From positions 1-64,000 of the forward strand of contig MWYZ01000048.1 of the NCBI GenBank assembly GCA_002050365.1: a DNA stretch of 64,000 nucleotides, given 5' to 3'. The DNA comes from Acidobacteria bacterium 28-1. Lineage in GTDB: Bacteria > Acidobacteriota > Blastocatellia > Pyrinomonadales > Pyrinomonadaceae. The first letter of the stretch is position 1. Each line of letters begins with the position of its first letter. Position numbers and translations under genes: made by a program. The notes beneath the pieces were generated by a model that did not search any database, was not told where the DNA came from, and saw only the letters and a program-made list of their open reading frames with translations. Of this stretch, positions 1 to 9,489 are shown one piece after another.

Positions 1-154
1 GTAACTCTGCCACCTTTTGAAAAGTTTCCCCTTGATGTAATTGCAAGAGTCCCATCGCTCGGCGAATAACTCTAGCTTTCGCTTGACCTTTGCTCAGAAG
101 TTCGGTCAAATACTTTTTGTCTGATTCGGTTAATTTCAGATGTTGTTTCTTCAT
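1..154 (-). mobile_element. IS630-like transposase N-terminal HTH region, cut by window edge
   Basis: Reverse strand reads MKKQHLKLTESDKKYLTELLSKGQAKARVIRRAMGLLQLHQGETFQKVAEL..., typical HTH start of IS630-type transposases. Confidence 0.6.
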
Positions 155-244
155 ACATCTAAAATACCAGAAAACTTAAAAATTGCTCTACTTAGTCAAA
201 AATATTCTGCTTCCATAGCCCGTCAGCGGCAATAATTAAGTTTC

Positions 245-1831
245 TTAAAGTTTGACTTGTCGCGCCACATTCACCGCTTCGAGATTTCGTAAATCCGCCA
301 AAACGTTTTCTTCTAGAGGCGAATCAATTTCGATAATCGCTAAGGCTTCGCCGCCTTTGGCTTCGCGTCCGAGATAAAAGCGCGAGATGTTGACTTCGTT
401 TTCACCCAGAAGAGTTCCAATTTTGCCGATAACGCCGGGAACGTCCTTGTTTTTTGTCAGCAGCATAAAGCCCGACGGCACGACTTCGATTGAGAAATTG
501 CCGATTTCCGTGATGCGTCCTTCGCCGTTGGCGAACATCATTCCCGACGCGGTTTGTTCCGTCTGCGCGGATGAGACGGCGGTGCGAATGTCGTAGCTTG
601 AGCGTTTCGACTGCGTGTAGCTAGTCGTGATTTTGATGCCGCGCTCGTCGGCGATGTGCAGGGCGTTGACGACGTTGACACGCGCCGAAACGTCTTTTAA
701 GAGTCCGGCAAGAAATGCTCTGGTGACGGGCGCGGCATCTTTTTCGGCTAATTCTCCGGCGTATTCGATTTTGACTGCCGAAACCGGATTTTCGTTCATA
801 ATCTGCGCCTGAAAACGTCCGAGCTTTTCGCCCAAATCAATAAACGGCTGAAATGCTTCGAGTTCTTTAGCCGCCATCGAAGGCGCGTTAACGGCGTTTC
901 GCAACTCGCCCGAAAGCAGATAATCGCGCATCTGTTCGGCGACGGTCAACGCCACGCCTTCCTGCGCTTCGGTTGTTGACGCGCCCAGATGCGGCGTTGT
1001 AATAATTTTCGGATTATTCAAAAGCGGCGAATCGGTCGGCAAAGGTTCGGTCGCGTAAACATCCAAAGCCGCCGCCGCAACCGTGCCGTTTTCAATCGCT
1101 TCGAGTAAAGCGTTTTCGTCAACCAATCCGCCGCGGGCGCAATTGACCAGACGAACGCCCTTTTTCATCTTTGCAAAAGCGTCTTTGCCGATAATGTTGC
1201 GCGTCTCATCCATAACCGGCGTGTGAATCGTCAGAAAATCAGCGTTTGCAAAAACATCATCCAAACTTCCGACTTCAAATCCCAAATCTTTCGCCTGGTC
1301 TTCGGAAACGAACGGGTCGAATGCGAAAATGTTCATCCCGAAACCTTTAGCAATTTTGGCGACGTGCCTACCGATTCTGCCCAAACCGATAACGCCGAGA
1401 GTTTTTCCATTGAGTTCCACGCCGACAAATTTTTTCTTGTTCCAAGTCCCGCTTTGCAGAAGCGCGTGCGCCTGCGGCACGTTTCGCGCCATCGAAACAA
1501 GCAGCGCAACCGTATGTTCGGCAGTCGTAATCGTGTTGCCGTCGGGCGCGTTCATCACGACGATACCGCGTGCGGTTGCGCCTTTCACGTCAATATTGTC
1601 AACGCCGACACCGGCGCGTCCGATGACGCGCAGTTTTGGAAGCGCGTCCATAAAATCGTTTCGGACTTTTGTTTCGCTTCGCACGATTAAGCCGTCAAAA
1701 TCCTTCATCGCTTCGGCTAGTTCTTCGGGCGATAGTTTAATGCGTTTTTCAACCGTAAATCCGGCTTCACGAAGCGGAGCGAGTTTTTCTTCGTTCACGT
1801 CGTCGGCGATGAAAACTTTTATGTTGCTCAT
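245..1831 (-). CDS. serA: D-3-phosphoglycerate dehydrogenase
   Basis: 528 aa; NAD-binding GLGRIGRHVAKIAKGFGM, RGGLVDENAL, C-terminal ACT domain (DVPGVIGKIGTLLGENEVNISRFYLGR). Confidence 0.96.
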   Translation of the reverse strand: MSNIKVFIADDVNEEKLAPLREAGFTVEKRIKLSPEELAEAMKDFDGLIVRSETKVRNDFMDALPKLRVIGRAGVGVDNIDVKGATARGIVVMNAPDGNTITTAEHTVALLVSMARNVPQAHALLQSGTWNKKKFVGVELNGKTLGVIGLGRIGRHVAKIAKGFGMNIFAFDPFVSEDQAKDLGFEVGSLDDVFANADFLTIHTPVMDETRNIIGKDAFAKMKKGVRLVNCARGGLVDENALLEAIENGTVAAAALDVYATEPLPTDSPLLNNPKIITTPHLGASTTEAQEGVALTVAEQMRDYLLSGELRNAVNAPSMAAKELEAFQPFIDLGEKLGRFQAQIMNENPVSAVKIEYAGELAEKDAAPVTRAFLAGLLKDVSARVNVVNALHIADERGIKITTSYTQSKRSSYDIRTAVSSAQTEQTASGMMFANGEGRITEIGNFSIEVVPSGFMLLTKNKDVPGVIGKIGTLLGENEVNISRFYLGREAKGGEALAIIEIDSPLEENVLADLRNLEAVNVARQVKL

Positions 1832-1924
1832 TTAGATAATTCCGTTTATGTTAATTTATTGTTTGATTGCAAAATCTGTTTCATATTAACACTACGGAAT
1901 TTATTCACAAAGCAACTGAAACTT

Positions 1925-2923
1925 ATGGAAATTTTTGTTTATCACAAAGACGCAGACCACATTGACGAAGGTTTTCCGGTGGAAAAACTTCCCGAATTGC
2001 TGGCTGACAAAGAGAGTTTGGTCTGGATTGATATGGAACAGCCAAATGAAAAAGATAACCGACTGCTCTCCGACGTTTTTCATTTTCATCCCTTAACGAT
2101 TGAAGACGCGATTGAAACGAGGAATCAACCAAAAGTTGAACCTTACAGTAATTATCTTTTTCTAATCGTCCACGGCGTGACGATGGAAACAAATAGCACA
2201 AACTTTGTCACCCGCGAGCTTGATATATATCTTGGAGCAAACTTTGTGCTGACTTATCATCACGAATCGTTCCGGAGTATTAATGCCGTTAAAGGTCAGG
2301 TTCGCTCCAATACATTTAATTGCGAACGCGGCGCAGATTATCTGCTTCATCAGATTCTCGACAAATTGGTGGATTTATACATTCCCGTGGTTGATGATTT
2401 TGATGCGGCGATAAACAATCTCGAAGACCGCATTTTTCAGATGAAAAAAGGCAGCAATAAACTTCTTGAGGAAATAATGGATTTGAAAAGAAGTGTGGCG
2501 CGGCTCGTCAGAATCAGTTCAAAACAGATGGATGTTATTACGCGGCTGGCAAACGGCGAGTTTCCTTTGATAAGCAAAAATGTTTTACCGTTTTACCGCG
2601 ATGTTTACGACCACTTGCACCGTGTTTCCGTACTTGCCGAAAATTACCGCGATTTAATCGGCGGTCTCCTCAATTTACATTTCAACGTGGTTGCCAATCG
2701 AACAAACGATGTTGTGAAAATTCTGACGATTTTTTCCGCAATTGTCCTGCCTTTGTCATTAATTGCCGGAATTTACGGAATGAATTTCGAGAATATGCCG
2801 GAACTTCACACACGAAACGGTTATTACGTCGCACTTGCAATGATGTTTATTGTCGGAGTTGGACTTATTATTTACTTTTGGCGCAAAGGTTGGATTTTTG
2901 AAAATGATGACGAGGAGAAATAA
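1925..2923 (+). CDS. corA: CorA-family magnesium/cobalt transporter
   Basis: C-terminal YGMNFENMPEL with two TM helices; start probably at MEIFVYHKDADH (1925). Confidence 0.9.
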   Translation: MEIFVYHKDADHIDEGFPVEKLPELLADKESLVWIDMEQPNEKDNRLLSDVFHFHPLTIEDAIETRNQPKVEPYSNYLFLIVHGVTMETNSTNFVTRELDIYLGANFVLTYHHESFRSINAVKGQVRSNTFNCERGADYLLHQILDKLVDLYIPVVDDFDAAINNLEDRIFQMKKGSNKLLEEIMDLKRSVARLVRISSKQMDVITRLANGEFPLISKNVLPFYRDVYDHLHRVSVLAENYRDLIGGLLNLHFNVVANRTNDVVKILTIFSAIVLPLSLIAGIYGMNFENMPELHTRNGYYVALAMMFIVGVGLIIYFWRKGWIFENDDEEK

Positions 2924-2991
2924 AAACGAACAAAACTTAATTAGCTGACAATTACATTTTGTTTAACTTTGCTTTTTGACGCGCATTTAAA

Positions 2992-3459
2992 ATGATGAAT
3001 TTTGTCAATCAAATTTGGGATTTTGAGATGTTAGGCGGTATGTTTCGTTTATGTCTTCCGTTTGCCGAGAAAATTTCACGTCCAATTTTGGTCTATGGTT
3101 TTCTCGTAGTTGCTCTGCGTATTTTCGGTAAGCGCGAATTGGCGCAGCTTAATCCCTTTGACTTGATTGTTTTGCTGATGCTTTCCAATACCGTGCAGAA
3201 CGCTATTATCGGCAATGACATTTCCGTTACGGGCGGAATTATCGGCGCAGTTACGCTTTTAGCGACAAATTATTTTGTTGTGCGTTTTGTTCTCAAGTAT
3301 GAAGTGAATTTGGAGGCTGAACTTGAAATTCTCAGCTTACACGAAAAATTAGACGAATTGCGCGAGTGGAAATGGAAAGAATTAATTCAGATGGAGCAAG
3401 AACAAATGGAATTGCTGATCCAATTAGTGAAGGAGCGCGACGCGCAAGTTCCCGAATAA
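2992..3459 (+). CDS. DUF421/YetF-like membrane protein
   Basis: LVVALRIFGKRELAQLNPFDLIVLLMLSNTVQNAI motif of the DUF421 family. Confidence 0.8.
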   Translation: MMNFVNQIWDFEMLGGMFRLCLPFAEKISRPILVYGFLVVALRIFGKRELAQLNPFDLIVLLMLSNTVQNAIIGNDISVTGGIIGAVTLLATNYFVVRFVLKYEVNLEAELEILSLHEKLDELREWKWKELIQMEQEQMELLIQLVKERDAQVPE

Positions 3460-3480
3460 ATTTCCCGCTTTTTTAAATAA

Positions 3481-4092
3481 TTAGAAAGAAATTCTTACCG
3501 CATAAATCAACGCCAGACAAGTTCCCGCGTAAACGCCAGCCAGAATATCGTCGGCGCAAACTCCGATTCCGGCAGGCAGATTTTGCAGCGAATCAATCGG
3601 ATACGGTTTCCAAATATCAAACAGGCGAAAAAGAATAAATCCTGCGAAAACAAAACGCCAAGACAAACCGAACGGAACAAACAGAAAAGTTATGAGCTGT
3701 CCGATGACTTCATCAACGACGGCTTGTTGCGGGTCTTTGTTTTGAAAAATCTTGACGGCGCGGTTTGCCGCCCAAATTCCAAGAAGACAAAACAGAAGAA
3801 ATAAAATCAAATTGACGGCGTGAATCCAAGCCGTGATTTGTGCGTCCGTCCAATTGTTTTGCGACGAATAAAAACTCGCGCGTCCTTCAATCGAAGCAAA
3901 GATTAAATAAATCAAAACGCCGACTGCCGAGCCGTAAGTTCCAGGCGCAAGCGGCAAATAACCTACGCCGAAAGTTGTCACCGCAAGCGAAAAATAATCG
4001 AGCGCGGTTTTCTTTTTTAGTTTCTCTTTTGATAGTTCTTGGACTTCAATCGCGGCGGAAATATGTGTTAGTTCGTCGTAATTCGCCATCAT
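3481..4092 (-). CDS. pgpA: phosphatidylglycerophosphatase A
   Basis: GYLPLAPGTYGS, DEVIGQLITF, FRLFDIWKPYPI..GIGVCADDILAG motifs. Confidence 0.88.
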   Translation of the reverse strand: MMANYDELTHISAAIEVQELSKEKLKKKTALDYFSLAVTTFGVGYLPLAPGTYGSAVGVLIYLIFASIEGRASFYSSQNNWTDAQITAWIHAVNLILFLLFCLLGIWAANRAVKIFQNKDPQQAVVDEVIGQLITFLFVPFGLSWRFVFAGFILFRLFDIWKPYPIDSLQNLPAGIGVCADDILAGVYAGTCLALIYAVRISF

Positions 4093-4446
4093 TTAAACTC
4101 GATTCAAAAAATTTTCCGAAACAAAAACTTTACGAATACGAAATCTCAAAGGACTTTCGACAATCGCCGTCGCCTTTAAGTTTTCCAAACCCGAAACAAA
4201 AAAAGGCTCGCGGCTCGCGGGAATTTTCTCTAACCAATCGGGCGCGTCGAGGTTCGATTCGTCGCACAAAAATTCCGCCGTCGAAGCTAAAAGCGCGTCT
4301 ATTTTATCATCTTTCAGCTCGAAAGGTTCGGAAACCGCCGTTAGATTTTTGTGTCGGCGAAAATCATCTACGAAATCAAAGAAAGCAACTTTCCACCAAT
4401 GCGGTTCGGCTGAAATTTTTTCTTTCGTTTCTTTGAGCGTAATCAT
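4093..4446 (-). CDS. hypothetical protein, overlaps upstream nucleotidyltransferase-like gene by 4 bp
   Basis: 117 aa ORF; ATGA-type overlap with 4443..4952. Confidence 0.55.
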   Translation of the reverse strand: MITLKETKEKISAEPHWWKVAFFDFVDDFRRHKNLTAVSEPFELKDDKIDALLASTAEFLCDESNLDAPDWLEKIPASREPFFVSGLENLKATAIVESPLRFRIRKVFVSENFLNRV

Positions 4447-4952
4447 TTTAATCGCTCGAACATTTCTTCGAGTTGAAATACGGTTTCGGATTTTACTTCT
4501 TTATTCGGGTAATAGTTTTTAACGATTGTTAATACTTCGTCAATAGTTTGCAGCTTTAATTCTCGGATCAAAAACATTGTATCTTCCAAATCAAAACTCT
4601 CGGCGCGGGCGGACAAAACTTTCATTGCCAGAAGATAATCACCCGTCGGAAAATACACGCGCAAATTCGACCAATCGAAAAGTTTTTTTTTCTCGTGCGG
4701 AACGAAAAACATTTTCACGCCGTAGTTCAGCCAGTCAAGCGGCAAATTATTTCTTTCGGCGATTTTTGTAATCGCTCGACGAATATATTTGACAGGCTCA
4801 AAAATAGCATCAACGTCTTTCGTTGACGGACGTGCTTTGAAAACCAAATACATTACCGCGCCGCCATAAATACAAATTTCGCCTTTCACATTTTGCGTGG
4901 CGAGTTCGTCATTCACTTCGCTCAGGTATTGTTCGATTTCTTCGGCGGTCAT
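4443..4952 (-). CDS. DUF6036-like nucleotidyltransferase-fold protein
   Basis: ICIYGGAVMYLVFKARPSTKDVDAIFEP: GG...(S)TKDVDA pattern of nucleotidyltransferase-fold proteins. Confidence 0.65.
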   Translation of the reverse strand: MTAEEIEQYLSEVNDELATQNVKGEICIYGGAVMYLVFKARPSTKDVDAIFEPVKYIRRAITKIAERNNLPLDWLNYGVKMFFVPHEKKKLFDWSNLRVYFPTGDYLLAMKVLSARAESFDLEDTMFLIRELKLQTIDEVLTIVKNYYPNKEVKSETVFQLEEMFERLK

Positions 4953-4992
4953 CTTTTGAAAATTTTACCGTTGTTGTGCCGATGTGACAAAT

Positions 4993-5945
4993 TTAGTAAT
5001 CAGCCGGACTTTTCACGCCGAGTTTGTTTTGCTGCAAAACGTGAGTGTAAATCATCGTCGTTGAAAGTTCTTTGTGTCCGAGCAAATCTTGAACGGTGCG
5101 AATGTCGTAACCGTCCTGCAAAAGATGCGTTGCAAACGAATGGCGCAAAGTGTGCGGGCTGGCGTTTTTCGGAATGCGGCTTTTTCGCAGTGCCTCTTTG
5201 AATGCCTTTTGCAGACTCGAAGGCGAAACGTGTGTCTACCCGTTTGATTCGTCCGCGGATTAATGCTTAAACTTTTCGACGGGAAAACGAATTGCCAACA
5301 CCATTCCTTTTCGGCATTCGGATATTTTCTCGCTTAAGCAAAAGGCATTTCCACTCGTCCGAGTCCGCGCTGCAAATCTTGTTCGTGTAATTTTTCAGCC
5401 ATTACCAATTGCTTTTGCAGCGGCTCAATCAATTTGGTCGGCAAAACGGTGAATCGGTCTTTCCCGCCTTTCCCGTCGCGCACGACAATCTGTTTGAATC
5501 CGAAATCCAAATCTTTGACGCGCAGGCGCAAAGCCTCCTGCAGACGCAACCCCGCGCCGTATAGTAAATTGGCAATCAGCCAATTCGTTTCTTTTAATTG
5601 ACTGGTTATTATTTTTACTTCGGCTTTGGTCAATACGACGGGAATGTGGCTGGATTTTTTAGCAGGCGTAAATTTTTCGAGCCACGGCAAATCCACGCTC
5701 AAAACTTCGCGGTAGAGAAACAGCAAAGCGGCAAGTGCCTGATTCTGCGTTGAAGCCGCAACCGTTCGCTCAACCGCCAAATGTGTTAAAAACGCTTCGA
5801 CTTCCGCCGCACCCATTTCCTTCGGGTGTTTTATATCGTGAAAACGAATATATTGAAGAATCCATTCAATATAAGTTTTCTCCGTCCGATAGCTGTAATG
5901 TCGTGTTCGCAACACGGCACGAACTTGGTCAAGCAATTTGGACAT
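4993..5945 (-). pseudogene. intI: integron integrase (IntI, tyrosine recombinase), inactivated
   Basis: N-terminal ORF 5334..5945 (HYSYRTEKTYIEWILQYIRFH...LLYGAGLRLQEALRLRVKDLDF). After an in-frame TAA the same frame continues [34 protein letters not shown]; after a 1-nt frameshift it resumes [78 protein letters not shown]. Confidence 0.9.
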
Positions 5946-6094
5946 AATTTAATAATTCGGCATAAAAATTTAGGCGGAATTTTTTATTTAGCCACGAAGA
6001 TAGCTCAACCATCAATTAAAATCAAACTCTTTATTGACTTTCGACTAAAAAAGCCTTATAAAAAATTCGGTCTAAGAAAACTATAATTCAGCAG

Positions 6095-6112
6095 AATACA
6101 AAGTTAGATGCT
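6095..6112 (+). promoter_or_regulatory. putative attI-proximal core / first cassette boundary (G^TTAGATGC)
   Basis: GTTAGATGC at 6103-6111, between intI and the first cassette. Confidence 0.5.
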
Positions 6113-6221
6113 TCGTGTTTAAAAACACTAAGACAACAGCAATTTGAAAACCGAATCAATACGCTCCGCGTTTCCCGCAAAGTTGCGCGAAGCTAAGCGG
6201 TGTGCTAAAGATAATGATGCA

Positions 6222-6334
6222 TTGAACAATTCAATGGATGGGAGGGCGAAATAGCGACTTTGTTATTTGGCTTGCGTGGTTACTTTCGGCAGGCTCGATG
6301 ACGGTTTCGCACCACATCATCTCCGCTGCTGGGC
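6222..6334 (+). repeat. attC site of ORF-less cassette A
   Basis: TTGAACAATTCAATGGATGGGAGGGCGAAAT ... GGTTTCGCACCACATCATC; long imperfect palindrome similar to attC-C, F, G, H. Confidence 0.7.
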
Positions 6335-6477
6335 AGTCGCGGTTTCAGACATGAGAGCCTGTTACACGGAGGCTATTTAGTATTCTGAAGTCGTGCTGGT
6401 TTCCGCAAGTTTAGGGAGTCTGTCGTAAAGACGTATCTCCCACGCGGCACAGGGAATATGGATATTAGCAAACGCAA

Positions 6478-7611
6478 GTGGCTTACCCGTTGGAGCCGCA
6501 GAAGTGGGAGGATCGCTATATGGCAAATATTATTCCATGGGTAGGAGCGAACCGGATCGCCATCGTACCGGTCTTTAATCGTCAGGTGGACTCAGAGCCG
6601 CCGCCTGACTGGGCATATCAGGTCAGAAATCGAGTCTTCTATGATCCCGACCCGGCAACTGGCGTGGATCGCTCGTTTCAGAACTATATCAAGACTTTGT
6701 CTTACGGCACAGCATGGCTTGAGGGCGACGTATTTCCTAGCGTGTGGTCCGAAGACGCCACGATCAATATACCAGCCATGAACTCGTTACCAGGTAATCA
6801 CGGCTATAAACACCTTGTTGCCGTGTTGCCGCATTCTTTTGGCGAACATCGTGGTGGACTTGCCTTCATGGATGTCCCGGCAGTAAATGGCATTACCTCG
6901 TGGGCACGTGTAGCACTTTACGAAGACCGATTCCTAACTGCACGACAGCCGATGGGTGTCTGGGGCATGGAGATTCTTCACATGGAGACGATGTTTCTCG
7001 ATCTCTATCTCACGAATCCGAACCTCGGGAGTTATGATGTCATGGCAGGTGCTGGAGCCACCACCCACGCTACTGCTCATACCAAGCAAGCGATGGGCTG
7101 GCTTGCTCATGGGAAGATATTGAATCATAGTGGCGGAACTACGGACTTGAATTTACAGGCAATTTCGATGCCGCAGCCGCCGCCGCCGGGTCGGGTCACT
7201 GCGGTTCGCATTCCGTCAAGGCTGACTTCGAATCACTTTGTGGTGGAGGCGCGAGTTGCCACCGACCAATACGAGAAGCGAGATAGTCCGGGCGATGGAA
7301 TCCCTATGGATGCCGTCATCATCTATGAAGTGGTAAGTATCTTCACGGTTTTCCTCCGTGCGACGCTGAGTGTGAATCAGACATTCACTATTGCCGGAGA
7401 AGGGCTGACAGTAAAGGTGACTCAGTCCATTCCCGGGGGGTTTTCGGTTTCGATCAAAACGACACCGGGAGCGGAGTGCGGTCAATTGCGAGAGGAGATC
7501 GCCGCTCTCAGGGAAGATGTAAGGACGGAAGAGGATCCGTTCGTGCGCCGGCAGATGCGTGCCCGCATCGCAACGCTGACGGCGAAAGCCACGCAACTCG
7601 GTTGTCCATAG
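6478..7611 (+). CDS. integron cassette B protein; M6-metalloprotease-like domain apparently lacking HExxH
   Basis: 377 aa, GTG start (internal ATG at 6520); GVWGMEILHMETMFLDLYLTNPNLGSYDVMAGAGATTHATAHTKQAMGWL resembles the M6 layout (HExxH..DLYD..WDVM..P.A..K..LGW). Confidence 0.55.
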   Translation: MAYPLEPQKWEDRYMANIIPWVGANRIAIVPVFNRQVDSEPPPDWAYQVRNRVFYDPDPATGVDRSFQNYIKTLSYGTAWLEGDVFPSVWSEDATINIPAMNSLPGNHGYKHLVAVLPHSFGEHRGGLAFMDVPAVNGITSWARVALYEDRFLTARQPMGVWGMEILHMETMFLDLYLTNPNLGSYDVMAGAGATTHATAHTKQAMGWLAHGKILNHSGGTTDLNLQAISMPQPPPPGRVTAVRIPSRLTSNHFVVEARVATDQYEKRDSPGDGIPMDAVIIYEVVSIFTVFLRATLSVNQTFTIAGEGLTVKVTQSIPGGFSVSIKTTPGAECGQLREEIAALREDVRTEEDPFVRRQMRARIATLTAKATQLGCP

Positions 7612-7628
7612 GTCCGTAGGGCAGGTTA

Positions 7629-7812
7629 CGCTTCGCTAACCCGCTGTTCCAGCGCACGGTAAAGGCGAGCAGAGTTCCAAGGACAGTATACTCAACCATC
7701 AGGAAGGTCCAGCATATCGTGCGTTGCCCACAATGCGCTCAATCCGATCGCCGGGATGTCGGTTCTTTTAGGTGGGTGTCGTTCCGCGGCGGGTTAGCCT
7801 GGGCGTTAGATG
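7629..7812 (+). repeat. putative attC of cassette B (different family)
   Basis: CGCTAACCCGCTG (about 7629) pairs with GGCGGGTTAGCC (about 7790), followed by GCGTTAGATG. Confidence 0.4.
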
Positions 7813-7920
7813 ATTAGTGTTTAAAAACACAAAGCGACGGCGAATTTAAAAATCAAGCAAACACGCTCCGCGTTTCCCGCGAAGTGGCGCGTAGGCAAAC
7901 GGCGTGGTGAAATCGGAAAC

Positions 7921-8035
7921 GCATCTAACAAGTCATTGGACGTGAGGGCGAAACAGCGACTTTCTTATCACGTTGTCTTTTGAACTCGGAGTTGCGCGTA
8001 TTCGGTTTCGCCCCACGTCAATTCGGTCGTTCGGC
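7921..8035 (+). repeat. attC site of ORF-less cassette C
   Basis: GCATCTAACAAGTCATTGGACGTGAGGGCGAAACAGCGAC ... CGGTTTCGCCCCACGTCAATTCGGTCGTTCGGC; arms GGACGTGAGGGCGAAAC / GTTTCGCCCCACGTC. Confidence 0.85.
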
Positions 8036-8136
8036 AACTTCAAAGCAGCGCTCGGGTAGGCGCCGCCAGTCAACGCCCGAGCGGCACTAGTGGCGGCGCG
8101 CTTGACACTTACAATCTCTTTGTGATACAGTAGTGT

Positions 8137-8754
8137 TTGCTAGTCAATCAAGGAGCATTCCCAGGATGGAACACCATGAGCCAAAATGAAACCCCTATCT
8201 TATTTGCCCACAACCCCTTAGGTATCTCTTACAGCGATTTTCTTTTCGCCTACCGGAAGGAAGCTTCCAGAATTGTAAAGCTCGCAAAAGGAGACAGCGC
8301 GCTCTTCTTCAAGCACGCCTTGGCTGTTCTTGAACAGAAAAAGGTCATCACTGGACCTGAGGCAAAAACGCTTGAAGATTGTATTGCCCGGACGATGTAC
8401 GCTCGCACCGGAAAAGCAAAGGTGCCTAGTACTTTGATCGCGCTACAGAATACGCATGCGAAAGCGCTTATTGATGGAAATAGCAATTCGTTTTACTTAA
8501 ATTATATTAATCTGTGTGTCGGATTGGTTCGGGAAGTAGAAGGAAAAGAACTTCCTAAAAACCCCACCACCCCACAGAACTCGTCACGCACATTTACGTT
8601 TCCGGCAGGGAGCGGTGGTGCCATCCTTTATGGTGCAATAGCCGGTGCGGCTATTGGTGAGTCCTTGGGCGGACCAGCCGGAGCTGTAATCGGTGGAATT
8701 GCTGGTGGACTCGTAGGTGCGAGTAGCGATGTGGATGTGACCACTCCGACTTAG
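8137..8754 (+). CDS. integron cassette D protein with C-terminal glycine-zipper segment
   Basis: 205 aa; GGAILYGAIAGAAIGESLGGPAGAVIGGIAGGLVGASS; likely start MSQNETPILFAHN at about 8176. Confidence 0.6.
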   Translation: MLVNQGAFPGWNTMSQNETPILFAHNPLGISYSDFLFAYRKEASRIVKLAKGDSALFFKHALAVLEQKKVITGPEAKTLEDCIARTMYARTGKAKVPSTLIALQNTHAKALIDGNSNSFYLNYINLCVGLVREVEGKELPKNPTTPQNSSRTFTFPAGSGGAILYGAIAGAAIGESLGGPAGAVIGGIAGGLVGASSDVDVTTPT

Positions 8755-8892
8755 AAATTAAGGCTCCTTGCTGTTTTGAGTCGGTAAGCTGAAGTTGAAG
8801 GGGATTGAAGAAGTGCCGCTGCGCAGGAGCAGTCGCTCAAGAAATCACGGTTCCTTCCTCTAAGTAGGTGGACGTAAGTTTCCGCACGCCAA

Positions 8893-8998
8893 CGTCGCCT
8901 AACCATGCGCTGCAGCGAATTGCTCCTGCTTCCCGCAGACTCGCCGCGCAGGAGCAGTGCCGCCCTCCGCTGCCGCTGAGCTTGGGGTCGTTCGACGC
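8893..8998 (+). repeat. attC site of cassette D
   Basis: GTCGCCTAACCATGCGCTGCAGCGAATTGCTCCTGC ... GCAGGAGCAGT..CGCTGCCGCTGAGC..GTCGTTCGACGC. Confidence 0.7.
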
Positions 8999-9105
8999 TT
9001 CGCATCTTTCAAAACATTAGCAATTTGTGCAAAACTTCAAGTCAAACGCTCCGCGCTTTCTGCGAGTGCGGCGCAAACTGCAACGGGCGTCCCTTATCGC
9101 AAAGG

Positions 9106-9210
9106 CGCGTCGAACAAGTCATTGGACGCGAGGCGGATGACGCACTTTCATCGCGGGAACAAACTTCTTTTTGAGATGTTTCCCGCCCGCGTCAATTCCG
9201 CCTTAGACGC
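9106..9210 (+). repeat. attC site of ORF-less cassette E
   Basis: GCGTCGAACAAGTCATTGGACGCGAGGCGG ... CCCGCCCGCGTCAATTCCGCCTTAGACGC. Confidence 0.75.
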
Positions 9211-9312
9211 TTCTTTGAAAAAAGATAAACGAAATGTTAAAAACAACAAATCGTTTTGCGCGGGGCGCAAAAGACATTCGGTTGTTTGCGGCTCGTGGTT
9301 TCCCGCCACGCC

Positions 9313-9426
9313 GCGTCTAACAAGTCGCTGGACGTGAGGGCAAAACAGCTACTCTTTAAAAACGTCCTTTCGTAATTCAGAGTTGTGTGTATCTGGTTTT
9401 GCCCCACGTCAACTCAACCGTTCGGC
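9313..9426 (+). repeat. attC site of ORF-less cassette F
   Basis: GCGTCTAACAAGTCGCTGGACGTGAGGGCAAAAC ... GGTTTTGCCCCACGTCAACTCAACCGTTCGGC. Confidence 0.85.
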
Positions 9427-9489
9427 TTTTCTTGGTAATCCGTAGCGAATGAGATAGAAAGCGTTAATTGTTTTTGCTACACTTGGCTT

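Noticed and set aside
1223-1835. Overlapping + strand ORFs (155 and 168 aa)
   Set aside because: Antisense to serA
8957-9337. 126-aa + strand ORF across cassettes D/E/F
   Set aside because: Crosses two cassette junctions and attC-E; not consistent with a cassette gene
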